Source of the DNA: Boesenbergia rotunda | Lineage: Eukaryota; Streptophyta; Magnoliopsida; Zingiberales; Zingiberaceae | DNA length: 64,000 nucleotides | Direction: 5' to 3' | Assembly: GCA_024364735.1 (NCBI GenBank) | Contig: JAGFNQ010002581.1 | Coordinates: 62,001-126,000, forward strand | Shown: one piece after another, positions 23,033 to 34,769 of the stretch | Layout: each line of letters starts with the position of its first letter | Position numbering within the stretch: position 1 is the first letter of the stretch | Notes under the pieces: model-generated | What the model was told of the DNA's origin: nothing | The model's database searches: none | The model's input: the letters and a program-made list of their open reading frames with translations, nothing else | Position numbers and translations under genes: made by a program

Positions 23033-25525
23033 TTAAACCGGAGCAGAGCTCGTTCGACGAAGCTGATACCGCGGTTCCGGAAGAGGTGCAGAGAACACCA
23101 ACTTGTCCAACTCCTGCAACAAATTGAAAAATGGTATAACAGGATGGTTATCTAGGAACTGATTTGAGTATTGGCCCTAAATCATGAGTTTCAAATATTT
23201 AAGATTGGCGAATGGATGTGTTATCTTGCCAGTTAATTCTATCAAACTTGCTACAGATATCGACAAGATCCAAGATCCATGATGATGGTATTCACAACAA
23301 ATATCTTTGAAGTTCGATAATCTTGTATAGGCGGTATCACAATAAAATTCAGAAGAAGATTCAATTTCTTCCATCTCTAGTTAAGTGTGCACGAATAACA
23401 GATGATGCCTACATGAAGCAATTCATGAATACAACAGTGGTCAAGGACAAAAGCCACACATGTTGATCCAGCAAAAAATACAGTACGATTGGATGATAAG
23501 GTAGAACATAGTGAATAAATTATGAACATAATGGCCAAATGATGTTGGATGATAATTCTTGACGAAACAACTACATTATTTCAGAAGCAGACATTAAAAA
23601 AAAAACACACACACACACACACACAGAACTCACAGTCCTGCAGAATGTTGTTTCTTAAAACTTGAAGTCTTAAAACTTGAAGTCCTAGTGTGTATATCTT
23701 CGGGTACTTTCTACAAGGTAGGTAATGAGAGGATAACCAGAGGTAAACCAATTATAGATGTCTCTTGTGGTCTTCAGGCTATTCGCATTCGGAACCACTG
23801 CTAATAGCAATATTGCAGTGGTTATAATTGCACCCCCAAGCGAAATTGAGAGAGGTCTTGCACAATACCAACATTGAGCCTAAAGCGAAAATCCTTAGTG
23901 AGCTGAACAGAAAGAAAGGCCAAAGCTGCCTTTTATTATAAAATTTCAGTGATTAAAGGACAGTGGGTTGAGCTTGATTCAGCCTGAACAGACGCTCGCA
24001 CCAAGCTATCCACACCAGAAAATTTGACAAAACCATCCATTATTTACAACCATAAATCACAATCAGCAATTACTAAATTCATACTGATATTTTTGATCAC
24101 AATGAAATCAACATTTTCACGAACCTTTGATTGATAAGAGCCTGTTAAAATGTGTTTTTCTCATGCCGTTTTTTCTGTTAGTTATTTTTCACTTGTTTAC
24201 AATCTCAAATGATCCAATAGACTTGTGGTCTGTGTCTTATATAACTAACAAAATCTACTGCAAGAACATTTAAAACTTAATCCTAGAGATCCAGTAACTC
24301 TCCTAACAACAGAAGTGAAATTAACTTCTTAAATGACCTCACTAAAAAAAATTCATCAAAATAGACAGAGATAGGACACCCATAAAAAAACCATATATAT
24401 GATCATGAAAATTTTCAGATATCAATACAGTAGATTAAACCACTGACAACAGATCTTACGAAATCGCAACAAGGAAAGATAACCAACTCACGATAAATGA
24501 GAACAAGTCTACCTTCTGTTTGTTTAATCTCTCATTCTCTTCTTCTAGGCGAGAAACTTTGTTTTCCAGCTCATTGGTGTATGCCTGACATGATAACATA
24601 ATGGATTTCAGACTTAATTCCCAAATTTAACTTGCAATAAAAGATAATGAAGGAAACTATGAAAGATTTAATGATATAATAAGTAGCTATCAACCTGTTT
24701 CCTTGCTCTTGAACGTGCTGCAGACTCACGGTTTTTTATCATCCTTTTCTGCCGCCTTTCAGCAAATTTGTCCACCATGTCCTCGGAAGCACCACGTTTC
24801 CTACCTGGTGTTTGAGGATCAGAAAACACGCCTAGTGTTGGTGATGATATATCTACCTGACCCTCAGGGAACACTGCCTCAAACATGGTTCCAGTACTAA
24901 TTTGATGATGTGGTATGTTTGATATGTAAGTGCCCATAATGCTTTGTTGCCCATGCATCTGCGTATCCATAGCAGCCATCTGTTGAAATTGCTGCAACCA
25001 ACCTGTCCCTTGTGTAAAATTCTGTGTTCCCTGCAATGGATCAATATTCCCCACTGGATCTACATCCCCAATCAATTCATGCCCATCTTTGTCTAGTGCA
25101 CCAACAACCACACCAGCCTTTACTAGAAAATCCTCTAGCGTCATTTCTCCGAGTGTTGGCTGCTTCTCATGACCTAATCTCTGGATCTCAACTTTCTTCT
25201 GGTTCTGCTCATGCTGAATGTCTCTCCACACTTCAACTACTGTCTTTTTGCTCAACTCCCATGGCATGGTAAGGCTACCCTGACGGTGGAGACCAGAACT
25301 GGAGGCATGCTGATCAGTAGGCATATCAACCTCTGTACCACATAACTGATTACCCTCCCTCGGGAACACAGTCTTGAGGAGGTCATCAAGGTTCATGCTA
25401 AGAAGAGGTTCCCCTATGTGGTTCTGGACTTCATTGAGAGTCAAATTATAAAGTGATCCTTGCCTAGACAGGCTCTGTATTTGGGAACGCTGGCAACCAC
25501 TGCCCCCATCTCTCTGTGCTGCCAT
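23033..25525 (-). CDS. ABI5-like group A bZIP transcription factor
   Basis: Minus-strand coding exons: 25525-24695, 24584-24513, 23113-23033; the phases close, giving 327 amino acids. The group binds ABRE (ACGTG) sites in abscisic-acid responses. All group hallmarks are visible in order: C1 (SLSRQGSLYNLTLNEVQNHI), C2 (LSKKTVVEVWRDIQ), C3 (KQPTLGEMTLEDFLVKAGVV), the basic region (RRQKRMIKNRESAARSRARK), a leucine zipper split by introns (AYTNELENKVSRLEEENERL) and C4 (LRRTSSAPV). The C1-C3 Ser/Thr contexts (RQGS, KKT) fit SnRK2/CDPK phosphorylation sites known in the family. The start is the ATG at 25525 (MAAQRDGG). Donor-like 26614-26613 and acceptor-like 25730-25729 indicate a 5'UTR intron. 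It is closest to the AREB3/DPBF-ABI5-like-2 branch; exact orthology is not resolved. Confidence 0.92.
23597..23626. repeat. (AC)n microsatellite in bZIP intron 2
   Basis: A poly-A run followed by about ten CA dinucleotides, within the 1.4-kb second coding intron of the bZIP gene. Confidence 0.9.
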
Positions 25526-26985
25526 TGTATTCCCATCCACTAGATTCTTCAGCAAGAGATATCGGTGACCAAATCCTTAGGTTAAAAACCCACAAGCAAG
25601 TTCTTGAGCAGTAATAAAAAAAGGAGTACAGATCTCAGGAACACAGCAAAAGAATTCCCACCGTTCTTATTGCTGCTTTATTATTTTCACTTGAACAAGA
25701 AATTTCACCTACCTATTCGTCTCAGAATCTGCAAAACCAGAAGACAATACAGATTAGTCCAAAGCTCACAGAAAGGCACTAGTTTCATCAATAAGTTTAC
25801 ATAGAGACAATAGACGACAAATTGTTTGGAAATTAAAACACAAAACGGGTCAAGTACTCTCTCATAAATACCATTAAATAGATTAATGAATAGCTTGTCC
25901 CGTTAAATTGCATTAATGCCAGAATAGACATTCCAGTTAAGTCTCCTACAGTTTGCCATGGGTCAGTATCGTGAAGCACCAGTCCACTCACTATTGTACT
26001 CCGTAAATATCATCAACAACTACTGCAGTACTGCAGACTTCTTCTCACAATCCCAAGTACAGTGGTGTAATAGATCAAAAAGCTATGCAAATCATCGAAA
26101 TTAAAGTTCAAAAGAAAACATGCACAAACGCTGATCCTACATTCAGATAGTATGGCAAAGCAGAACATGAATCCTACCGTACTGGCGTCAGGCAAATTGA
26201 CAACCACCAAATGAACATACAAACTCGGAGCATTATCGTTGCAGAAGAATGAAAAAGGGCAAAATCCAACGGTCATTGTTCTGGAGAAGCGAACGTCTAC
26301 GTACATAAAGGACAAACACGACATAGAACCCCAAAATCACAAGGTCCGATCAGTATTATCCGGGAAACGAATTCCAATAAATATAAAGAACACATCAAAC
26401 CGGATCTAAGCAAATAAACGATCAAATGGTAGTTGGTAGTCAACGACAAACCTACATCGCGGGTACGAACCTATAAGGCGGTAATTAACGGGTAAGACGA
26501 GTGGAATGGCCAAACGAAGCGATTTCCCGCGGATCAAAAAAATGGGTGTAACGAAGATCGAAAGCGAATCGAGGAAAGCGAAACAGGCAAGTAGGGATTG
26601 AAAAGGGAACGTACCGTCTCCATTTGAAAAGCGAGCAGGGCGAAGACCACATTTCACATTGAACTCTCAGAAATCTGCCCGTCGGCTGGCTGTCCCGATA
26701 CGAATTCAGGGGAGAGATCGGAATGGCGATGGCGGAGCGAGAGTTGGATCTTCGCGAGGGAGAGACAGAAGAGAGAGAGAGAGAGAGAGAGAGAGGGTCG
26801 GTTCAGTTGTGCTTGCTGCAGCTCTTATTTCGAAAAAGGCAAAAACATTGAAAAGAAAAAAAAAATGGGGAGAAAATGTATTTCGTTCTTCGCTTCCATA
26901 AGGACTAAAGAAACCACCAACCTCTGAACCGGCTACGGACCGAACCGGATCGACGGACAATCGAGAAACTTCTTCTTCCAATCAA
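25526..26985 (-). promoter_or_regulatory. 5' UTR with intron and upstream region of the bZIP gene
   Basis: The inferred 5'UTR intron runs from the donor at 26614 to the acceptor at 25729 on the minus strand. A (GA)n tract at about 26771-26796 lies just upstream of the likely first exon; such tracts are common in plant core promoters and leaders. The transcription start is not determined. Confidence 0.5.
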
Positions 26986-28609
26986 ATACTTTTTATTTGT
27001 TTTTCTTTTACTTTTCGGTCCTATTTACGTAGAGAGAAGAAAATTTAATTTAAATCAATATTATAGTTTTGAGTCACTTTAATCGATATTAAAATAATTT
27101 TAATCAATGGTTAAATAATTTCCACCGATATTTAGTAAATGACGTGTTTAATGAATGAACAGTATAATCAATTATTTGTAAGTTATGTGATAACTACCGG
27201 CTTTGGGAATAAATATATGCATGAAAGTCATCCCCAATTGATTGATCATTGACGTCATTTCGATATACCTTGGCTCTGAAGTTCACGTCCTGAAGTATAT
27301 TTGATCAGACGTAATAGAGGTCATCTTTGATCGGTGATCATGTGAAATAATAACTATATGTCTCATCACGTTAATCACTGTCCTCTTACCGATATAATAG
27401 TTTAATGAAATGTTATATAAGTAATAAAAAGCATAGATAAATAAATAAAATTCCTTTAATATATTAAATAAAAATGCGATAGTAATATAAAAAGATAAAC
27501 CAATACTTGAATAAATCATTGAAAAATATATATAAAACTGTCACATTAGTACTCCCTTGCCATGGTCGCACGCCATATGAAAAAGATTAACAAATATATG
27601 GATAAAAATGCATAGCATATAAAGAACGATTCAAGTGAAAGACGTATATAAAAACTATCACAAATAAATGAGACTAATCATTAAAAACTCAATTACATTG
27701 AACCCTATTTTAAAAATTCATTCCGCATGAAATTTGTTACGGTTTTTCTCCAAAATTCGATTCATTTTATATTTTGAATTCTTGATAATTGATATAAAAG
27801 CGAATTATACCAATAAGATTTGATATAATTATTTTTTATATTTAAAAATTGAGTATAAATTCATGATCTTATTTTTTTTAGTAGAAATCACATACAAATT
27901 TCTAAATTATCTTAAATTTCTTCAAATAATAAATCTAATCCATATTTTTTATTAATTTATCTAAATTTTTACTATATACTGAAATAATGTATACTCATTT
28001 TTTCAAATAATATCAATCTTAATTAGATCAATCTCAAATTTATACTTAAATCTTTATAATGTATACTGAATTTTTACTCTTTTATACTAATAAAAAAATA
28101 ACACACAAAACTATCTTGTTAATCCCATCTGGGAGTGCATGCAAAGGAATTTTCGAATAAGGACTGCATACAAAGGTGAGTTTGGGATTGGAGAGTTTTC
28201 TCAAATTTTCCATTAGTAGTAGAGTAGAAATAGCGAAAAGAACCTAACTTGGTTGGCATTTTGCGGTTACCTATAGAAGATGAGCAACATAAAGAAGAAA
28301 CCCAAAACAATGCTTCAATTGGACACAAAAAGGCAAAAGCTAAACCAAATGGAGATGAATTAGCCAACTCACTTGAGACCATAATTAGGCAGCATTGAAA
28401 AAAAACTTCACAGTTCAATGGCCATCTCCTAATTAGATGAATTGATCGATAATTAGAGGATTCAGTATGGCAATTCAATGCAGTTGGCTCCTGCAAAATA
28501 TACATCAGCTGAGCTTTCAATGTATCGGAAAACATTTTCATAGTAAAGACACAACAATGGTGTTGCTGGCTCAAACAGCAGTAGATGGTCCTTATCCTTT
28601 CAGCCTTTC
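26986..28609. other. AT-rich intergenic DNA
   Basis: No gene is recognised from 26986 to about 28100. The segment next to 28610 probably contains the CENH3 3' UTR. Open frames on the minus strand there lie downstream of the CENH3 stop and show no family match. Confidence 0.55.
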
Positions 28610-31600
28610 TCACCAATGTCGCCTTCCTCCTATCCGCCTAGCTAACTGTATGTCTTTCTGCACTGCAACCAAATATGATAAAAGTCGTCAGGAGATGAGA
28701 GCAAATTGAGAGTGGAAGAGAACCTCAAAGTTTCAATCTAACTGAATAATCATATACTATGATGCAATCACTTTGTAGCCGGTTCCTGTTAACCTAAATT
28801 AGCGAAATGAAGAGAAAATGCTGGTTCTACAAAAGCATCAAAGTCATTTTTTACTAGGAAGTTTCCCTCTGTGTAAAAGAACTTCAGTATATTGCGATAA
28901 TAGTTGAATTTAACAAGCAAAACAATTCTCCCCTAGGACCTTAAGATAGAAGATTGTAGCATGAAAAGTTATGGCCTACCAGGGAATTTATATGGCTACT
29001 GATAAAATGGTTAACTATTTTAAGGTGGACCCAACAAGTTATCGGATCTTATTATATGGTTTGTAAAATTATTCAGAAGCTTAACACACGGATTTCACCT
29101 CGAACATCCATTCTCATATTAATGTCCCCATTTGTATTCAGTCACCAAATTTATATGGGATCTGGACCATCTGGTTTGAGGTGTTAGTATATAAAACAAA
29201 TTGCAATCCTTTCCATAAAGGAACCTTCAAATTTTTCTAGAGATGAGCAACCATGAGATCCCATGAATTCAATCACACAAAATCACAATTACCATTAGAA
29301 AAGAGTAACTAAAGACTACATCAGCTACTGGTAATATAACTTATAATATTGACAAATTGCTTGGAGAATAGCAATGATGAATTCGAAAATGAAGGAACTT
29401 ACTCCTACTATGTTCCTTGTGTTTGAAAAAACACCAAAACTAATTTAAGAAAAGGTCAAATGATTGGATGATATAAAAATCATTTGGACTTACATTAACT
29501 AAATTCCTTTGTGTTTGGAAAAAAATTAAACTAGTCATCCTGCTTGGATGATATAAAAATTCATTTCACAAAAAGTTACATTTTCATTTCTATAAATAAA
29601 TAATCATTGTATGAAAAGTGGCCTAGGCAGCTGATGTGTTTTTTTGACACCCCACTTCACCTATAGAGCATACAATCCTTGTACAGTGGCGATGTGGGAT
29701 AGGCAGCCAACCTAGGCGACAACCTTGGTTCACAAGTGAAAAGGTGTTTCGATGATGGGGAAAATGCCCAACAGTTGGAAGGATAATCCTTCGTTGTGTT
29801 GAAATTAAACATTTTTCTTCCCAAATCAAAACCTTCTCCGCCACCACAACTTTGCCAAATGCTTTTTTTTTTCTTTCCCGACACCACCATACTCGACCTT
29901 GACGACCCACACAATGCCGAAACTACACACACACACATGCACTGTCACTGCGGCAACTCAACATGTGCTGACACTCCTTCAACGCACTATGCGTGATGCT
30001 CTACACATGCAGAGACTCCTCCACTATTGGCTACATGCAACGCATCCACACAAGTCCTCTAGTTCCAAATGCAAACAAACCAACCACCAGAGCATCAGGC
30101 CAACCTCCTATTGACTCTACACCAAGCTTTTCCCACTGCAGTAGCAGATGCCTAACGACCACCTACATCCTCTCTTTAATTTCTAGTAGATAACTTCATC
30201 TTATCTACTGCAAATGAGATGAAAAGGTCTAAAATACATGCTAATATGACTTACTTAGAGTGACACGCTTGGCATGTATTGAGCATAGATATGCGTCTTC
30301 AAACATTGCTTGCAAGTGGCATTCTGCTGCCTACAAAAAATTCAACGACAAATAAGCAAAGTGTATCATAGAGAAAGTTTTTATAACAATTTAATAAAAT
30401 TAACTTTGCAAATGGTGAAATAAGAAAGCAAAGGACTGTAGTTGCATAAGAGTCCAGTTGGAAAGTGAAATTTTATCTAGTTCAAAAACTGCAAGAATAA
30501 ATGGTCACATATAGTTGTTCATGTGTTTGTTCGGGAAAAATAACTAAGCTAAAATAAAAATAAATAATTATTTATGCAAAGGACAATTGATCTCTCGAAA
30601 CATGGCAAAATTAAGCTATATTATCTCAAATGTATATATTTTCTTGTGAAACTGCTATCAGACACATTTTCAAAATGTTTTGTCCCAAAAGAATGTAGAT
30701 AGTACCTTGAATTTACAATGCAAATGTGAAAGAACTGGATACTAAAATACATTATCTAACTAGCAAATAAGGTAAGATAAAAATTGAGCCTCTAATTTTT
30801 TTTTAAAAAAATGAAAATAGCAAAAGATAATATATAAACCAACCAGAGTTTGAGAATGTGGTTTAAAGAACAAGTTCAAGCAAAAATCGAAGAATATAAG
30901 GTGATAAATCACTCATGGTTAGCTAAATCTGGTACATTTGGCACCCATTATATGACACTTCATGAGAAAAGAAAACAGAGAGTGAATAATACAATAACGA
31001 AATAAGAAGTATCACTTCAAGAGTAGAATGAGATCGTCACAATGTTCCACAAAATAAGCAACAAGAGTACACTGCAATTCTCCTAAATATCCTATTAGGT
31101 TACTGTAACTCTAATTGGACGGTAATCAATTCAAATGCTTGTTTGTTAACCCAGGCTTCAGCCAAGTACAAGTAGGTTCAGTTCAGAGTAATATACATGG
31201 AAAATTTTGTGTGGCTTGTTGTTTGATTAAGTTATGTTGACAGATCTTTGTAATATGAAGTAAATGCAAATTTGAAGAGGAGCCTTGGCGCAATGGTAAA
31301 GTTGTTGTCGTCTGACCTAGAGGTCACGGGTTGAAGTTTCAGTTATGTAGCATATTGGCGGGAGCTTCGGGCTACCATATTTTAAAAAAATATTCAATCA
31401 ATCAATTAACACAAAAATATCAACAAAATTTGACTAAATATATCAGGGCAAATTAGAAGCAAATCCACATTTATAATTATTAATTATCTAACAATCAGTT
31501 CAAGCAACAATATTTACAGAAGATGACCAAATATCTCAGGACAAATTAGAGGAAACAAGTGAAAAATCTAAAGCACATACCTCTTGAAGTGCAAGCATAG

Positions 31601-32373
31601 CATCGGGGGTCCACCGAGTTACTTCCCTACTATAAAAACCAGTGATTTCCCTAATCTATATACAACAACACATCATGAGAAGCAAATCTCAACAGCCTTA
31701 TTGAACCTGAATCACAAGTACTCAAAAGAGCAGCTGATAACTATCGCCTAGATACATTATGATGACACTCACAAGTCTGGCAAATGGAGCAAAAGGAATT
31801 AGCAGCTTCGTCGACTTCTGAAGCCTCCTAATCTCACGTAGGGCTACTACTCCAGGCCTAAATCTGCGACTCCGCTTTTCACTCTGCCTCTGCGTTCCTA
31901 ACTCCATTCATATTTAATAAAAGCATTCCTTTTTCAGGTTACTAAGGGTGAACGCCGAAGGAAAACAAAATGGATAGCTCTCACATCTAATTAAGCACAC
32001 GATGCAGCAAAAGTGAAAACCTTGATGCGCATCCTCCGAACTGGCCCCCGCGTCACTCTGTGGGTGCAAAAATCCAAAAACCTAGTCAGTGAAAGAAACG
32101 CTAAAACCAGAGAAGGAAGAGAAGAGAGAGAGAATCAGAAGCACACAGGAGCGGTACGAGACGTGGTCGCGGCCGCGGTAGCTTTATTTTTCAACAGCAA
32201 GCGCAAGTGACGAGAGATGTGAGAAGGCAAACGAAGTCGGAGAAAAGACAGAAGAAATGGTGAACTGGAAGACCTGCTGCTTTCCGACGAGCACTGGGAG
32301 ACCCGGTGAACTGGAAGCGCTTCCGATAGGGGCGAGAGGAGCTTCTTTTTGCGACGTGCTTCGTCCTCGCCAT
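28610..32373 (-). CDS. CENH3: Centromeric histone H3 (CENH3)
   Basis: Minus-strand exons: 32373-32266, 32057-32021, 31897-31773, 31655-31581, 30330-30255, 28662-28610, giving 157 amino acids with all phases closed. CENH3 replaces H3 in centromeric nucleosomes and founds the kinetochore. Seen: an N-terminal tail starting MARTKHVAKRSSSRPYRKRF; the alpha-N region RFRPGVVALREIRRLQKSTK; then IPFAPFARLIREI, TGFYSREVTRWTPDAMLALQ with the loop-1 one residue longer than canonical H3, a diverged alpha-2, and LARRIGGRRHW at the C terminus. Canonical H3 tail marks (for example ARKS) are absent. The tail splicing is less certain: a donor at 32273 joined directly to 31897 also keeps frame (142 amino acids), as does another pairing using 32055 and 31901. 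Intron 4 carries an Au-type SINE and intron 5 is 1.6 kb. Confidence 0.93.
31277..31385 (+). mobile_element. Au-type SINE, internally deleted, in CENH3 intron
   Basis: GAGCCTTGGCGCAATGGTAA (A box) and GGTCACGGGTTGAAGTTTC (B box, one change from GGTTCGA) match the tRNA-like head of the Au SINE family. After a deletion, the family's 3' end follows (GCGGGAGCTTCGGGCTACCATATTTT). It is on the opposite strand to CENH3, between exons 4 and 5. Confidence 0.85.
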
Positions 32374-32925
32374 GGCGAGAAGCGACTCGTGAGGGAAGAA
32401 GACGACAAGAGAAAGAGAAGGGTTTTGGACTTTTGGTCCTTCTTGGCGAAGTCCGACCGTTCAGATTACGTAAAGCAGATGAAAACGATGGACCGTCCAG
32501 ATTTGCTGTGCGTACGTTTCGGGTTAAATGCCGCTAAGATTTCAAAAATAGACCGGCGGGATTTGGATCCGGTTCGACTTCGGCCAAGCCAAAATTAAAA
32601 ATAAATAAAATAAATCGGAAATTTTCATCGTACTGCCTAAATTTCACTTACTTTTTTCAAAATACTCTTCTGAATTTTGAAATTATCAATATTTTATATT
32701 AAACAATTAGGTAGAGTGTGAAAAGTATTTTAGAGCCAAAAAAAAAACGAAATCTATCTAGAGTTATTTTTTTTTAAATTTAGAATTTAAAAGTTAAAAT
32801 ATAATATTTAGGTTAAAGAAGATAAAAATTAAAAAGAAAATTAATATTAGATATTCACGTATATATAAGGTATTATTTTAATAATTTTTAAAAGAAGGAT
32901 GTTTATATGAATTGATCATGTCGAC
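32374..32925. promoter_or_regulatory. CENH3 upstream region
   Basis: Holds the CENH3 5' leader and proximal promoter on the minus strand, GC-richer near the gene and AT-rich beyond 32600. An AACGG core (M-phase MSA-like) lies on the minus strand at 32461-32457, about 85 bp before the ATG; a core this short can occur by chance. Confidence 0.4.
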
Positions 32926-33870
32926 GAGCGAGGTGGAGTCCCAGTGCGATGACGGTGTGCGTTTCGTTGGCGAAGGAGGATAACTAGCGATGTACTGTGC
33001 GATTTAGGATTCCAATGGCAGGGTAATTCCAGACCTGCACAGAAAGGGACCGTTAGCAACCCATCGGGAGTCTTCCCGGCAAAGTCCTTCGACGGTTAAG
33101 TCAAAATTCGATGGAGAGAAGGGGAGTTAATTAAGAAAATACTGTAGCTGAAAATAAGTATTCATACCTACGCGTGATGGATGGAGAGTCTTATATAGCC
33201 GGGAGGACCGACAAATTCTGTCCCCTTCCTGCTCCCCTTTTGTCCTATGCGGAGACAAGATCAGGGCCCTTATCAGTTAGTCGACCAGCGCTGCCCTGTT
33301 TGACATTTACAGGAGGCGCCAAGGTACGACTTGGCCTTTCTAACAACGCTTATCAGACGTCATACTGTGCCAGCGAGATCCCCGAGATTCGGACACGAAC
33401 AGTGTCAGATCCGAATCGGCGAGTACTGACACAGCTATTGCCTTTGCCTGCGAGACGTCGAAGGGTCTGTGCCACCACGAACAATGACTGCTTCCGACAA
33501 TAGGAAATGAGTTGTATTACACTCGCGGGTATGTCGCTTGGCGCGTTAGGATTTCCACTCGGTCCCCCTTGCGTGCGCCTCTCCCGGCGGGTGAAGGATC
33601 TCAGACTGAAAAGTACACCTTGATGCTCACTAGCTTGGGACTCGGGTCGGGTGCTTGTCTGCTCGGCATATCGACCGGGGTGAAATTTAAGCCCGGCAAA
33701 AGCTATCAACGTGGGCATGCTAATGTCTGACCGGGTTGCTAACTCTCCCCCATAATCCCTCCCCCCTCCCCCCGGCCCCGGGCCTAGAGAGCTGGGCCTC
33801 TTAGACTGGGTCTATCTTCCCCAAATGAGTGTCACGTGGGTCGATCTAATTCCACACTAACTAGGGACGG
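32926..33870 (-). mobile_element. Possible solo LTR or LTR fragment (minus orientation)
   Basis: A block of about 0.95 kb, GC-rich and sharply different from its AT-rich flanks. On the minus strand it carries a TATA box (GGCTATATAAGACTC, about 33203-33189) with about 0.65 kb before and 0.27 kb after it, the layout of a U3-R-U5. No TG...CA ends with a matching target duplication could be fixed, and no coding sequence is recognised. Confidence 0.45.
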
Positions 33871-34769
33871 GATCATGAATAATAGGGGTTCTTTTCCTTT
33901 TCTATCTTAATATTTTATAAGAAAAAAATCTAAAAAAATGCTTTTAGTATGTAAACATAAAATCCTGTGAAGAAATAAAGATAAAGAAATAGCTAAATAA
34001 ACAGACAGAAAATGGTAGAAATTTATAGAAAAACTCTTTTGGTAGAAGGTAATGACAACTTTGATTTTCATCATGTTCTTTAAAGAAAGGAAAATTGAAA
34101 TATTAATAAAAAAAATTAAAAAAAAATATTCAAGCTCCATCGTAAATAAATAAACAGATTTGGATCCTTCCCTTTTCTATTTTCACCAAAGGAAACAGAA
34201 AAATATAAAGAACCATACAAATCTTTTTACCTTAGTTTTGCTCCTACTTCCTTCACAAAAGGCAACTCTTAAGCATAATTTCAATGAACCTTTAAAGTTG
34301 TGTTTCACTTCGCAACCACATTTACCAAAAACATGCTAACAATTGCTTAATTGAATACTAAGTGAATTAGATCCTCGACACATTATTAATATGCAACCGA
34401 TGGATCGAATTTATATAACAGGACTGTTGTTTGTCGTTAGAGAATTTACTCTAACTCAGCAAAATTGCAGAACTATTGTCTGTATACATAAAATATTCCC
34501 CTCGAGGTTGAAACTTGTTCTACAACATCTAGATAAATGCACAAATATGTATCAGAAGTTACTGATCATGAGTTCCGGAACCAATGATCCTGCAAGCATA
34601 CTCCTCCCAAGATGAAATTAGTTGACAAAATCGAATACAGTTTTCTATTGGCTCATCCTTTGAAGTTCAGTAATGATCACTGTGACCAAGGTCACTAATC
34701 CAGAGCTTGTGCAGCCAAAATTTACGAAGAACCGAGCTCTCGAAGATCAAATATCAGTACGAAACATTC
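33871..34769. other. Intergenic DNA, 3' flank of the NUMOD3 gene
   Basis: AT-rich, no gene recognised. The part next to 34770 probably holds the 3' UTR of the minus-strand gene. Confidence 0.5.

Noticed and set aside
28119..28616. Minus-strand frame of 165 codons overlapping the CENH3 end
   Set aside because: It lies in a different frame, mostly in the 3' flank of CENH3, with no similarity to anything recognised.
29623..30193. Open frames within CENH3 intron 5
   Set aside because: Intronic, low-complexity, without recognisable domains; they contain no CENH3 residues.
31277..31345. A possible tRNA gene in the CENH3 intron
   Set aside because: Matches the Au SINE head and is followed by the Au 3' end; no cloverleaf is supported.
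32931..33905. A 7-bp GATCATG repeat as target duplication of the GC-rich block
   Set aside because: The motif overlaps the palindrome TGATCA, the implied ends are not TG...CA or inverted, and the match could be chance.
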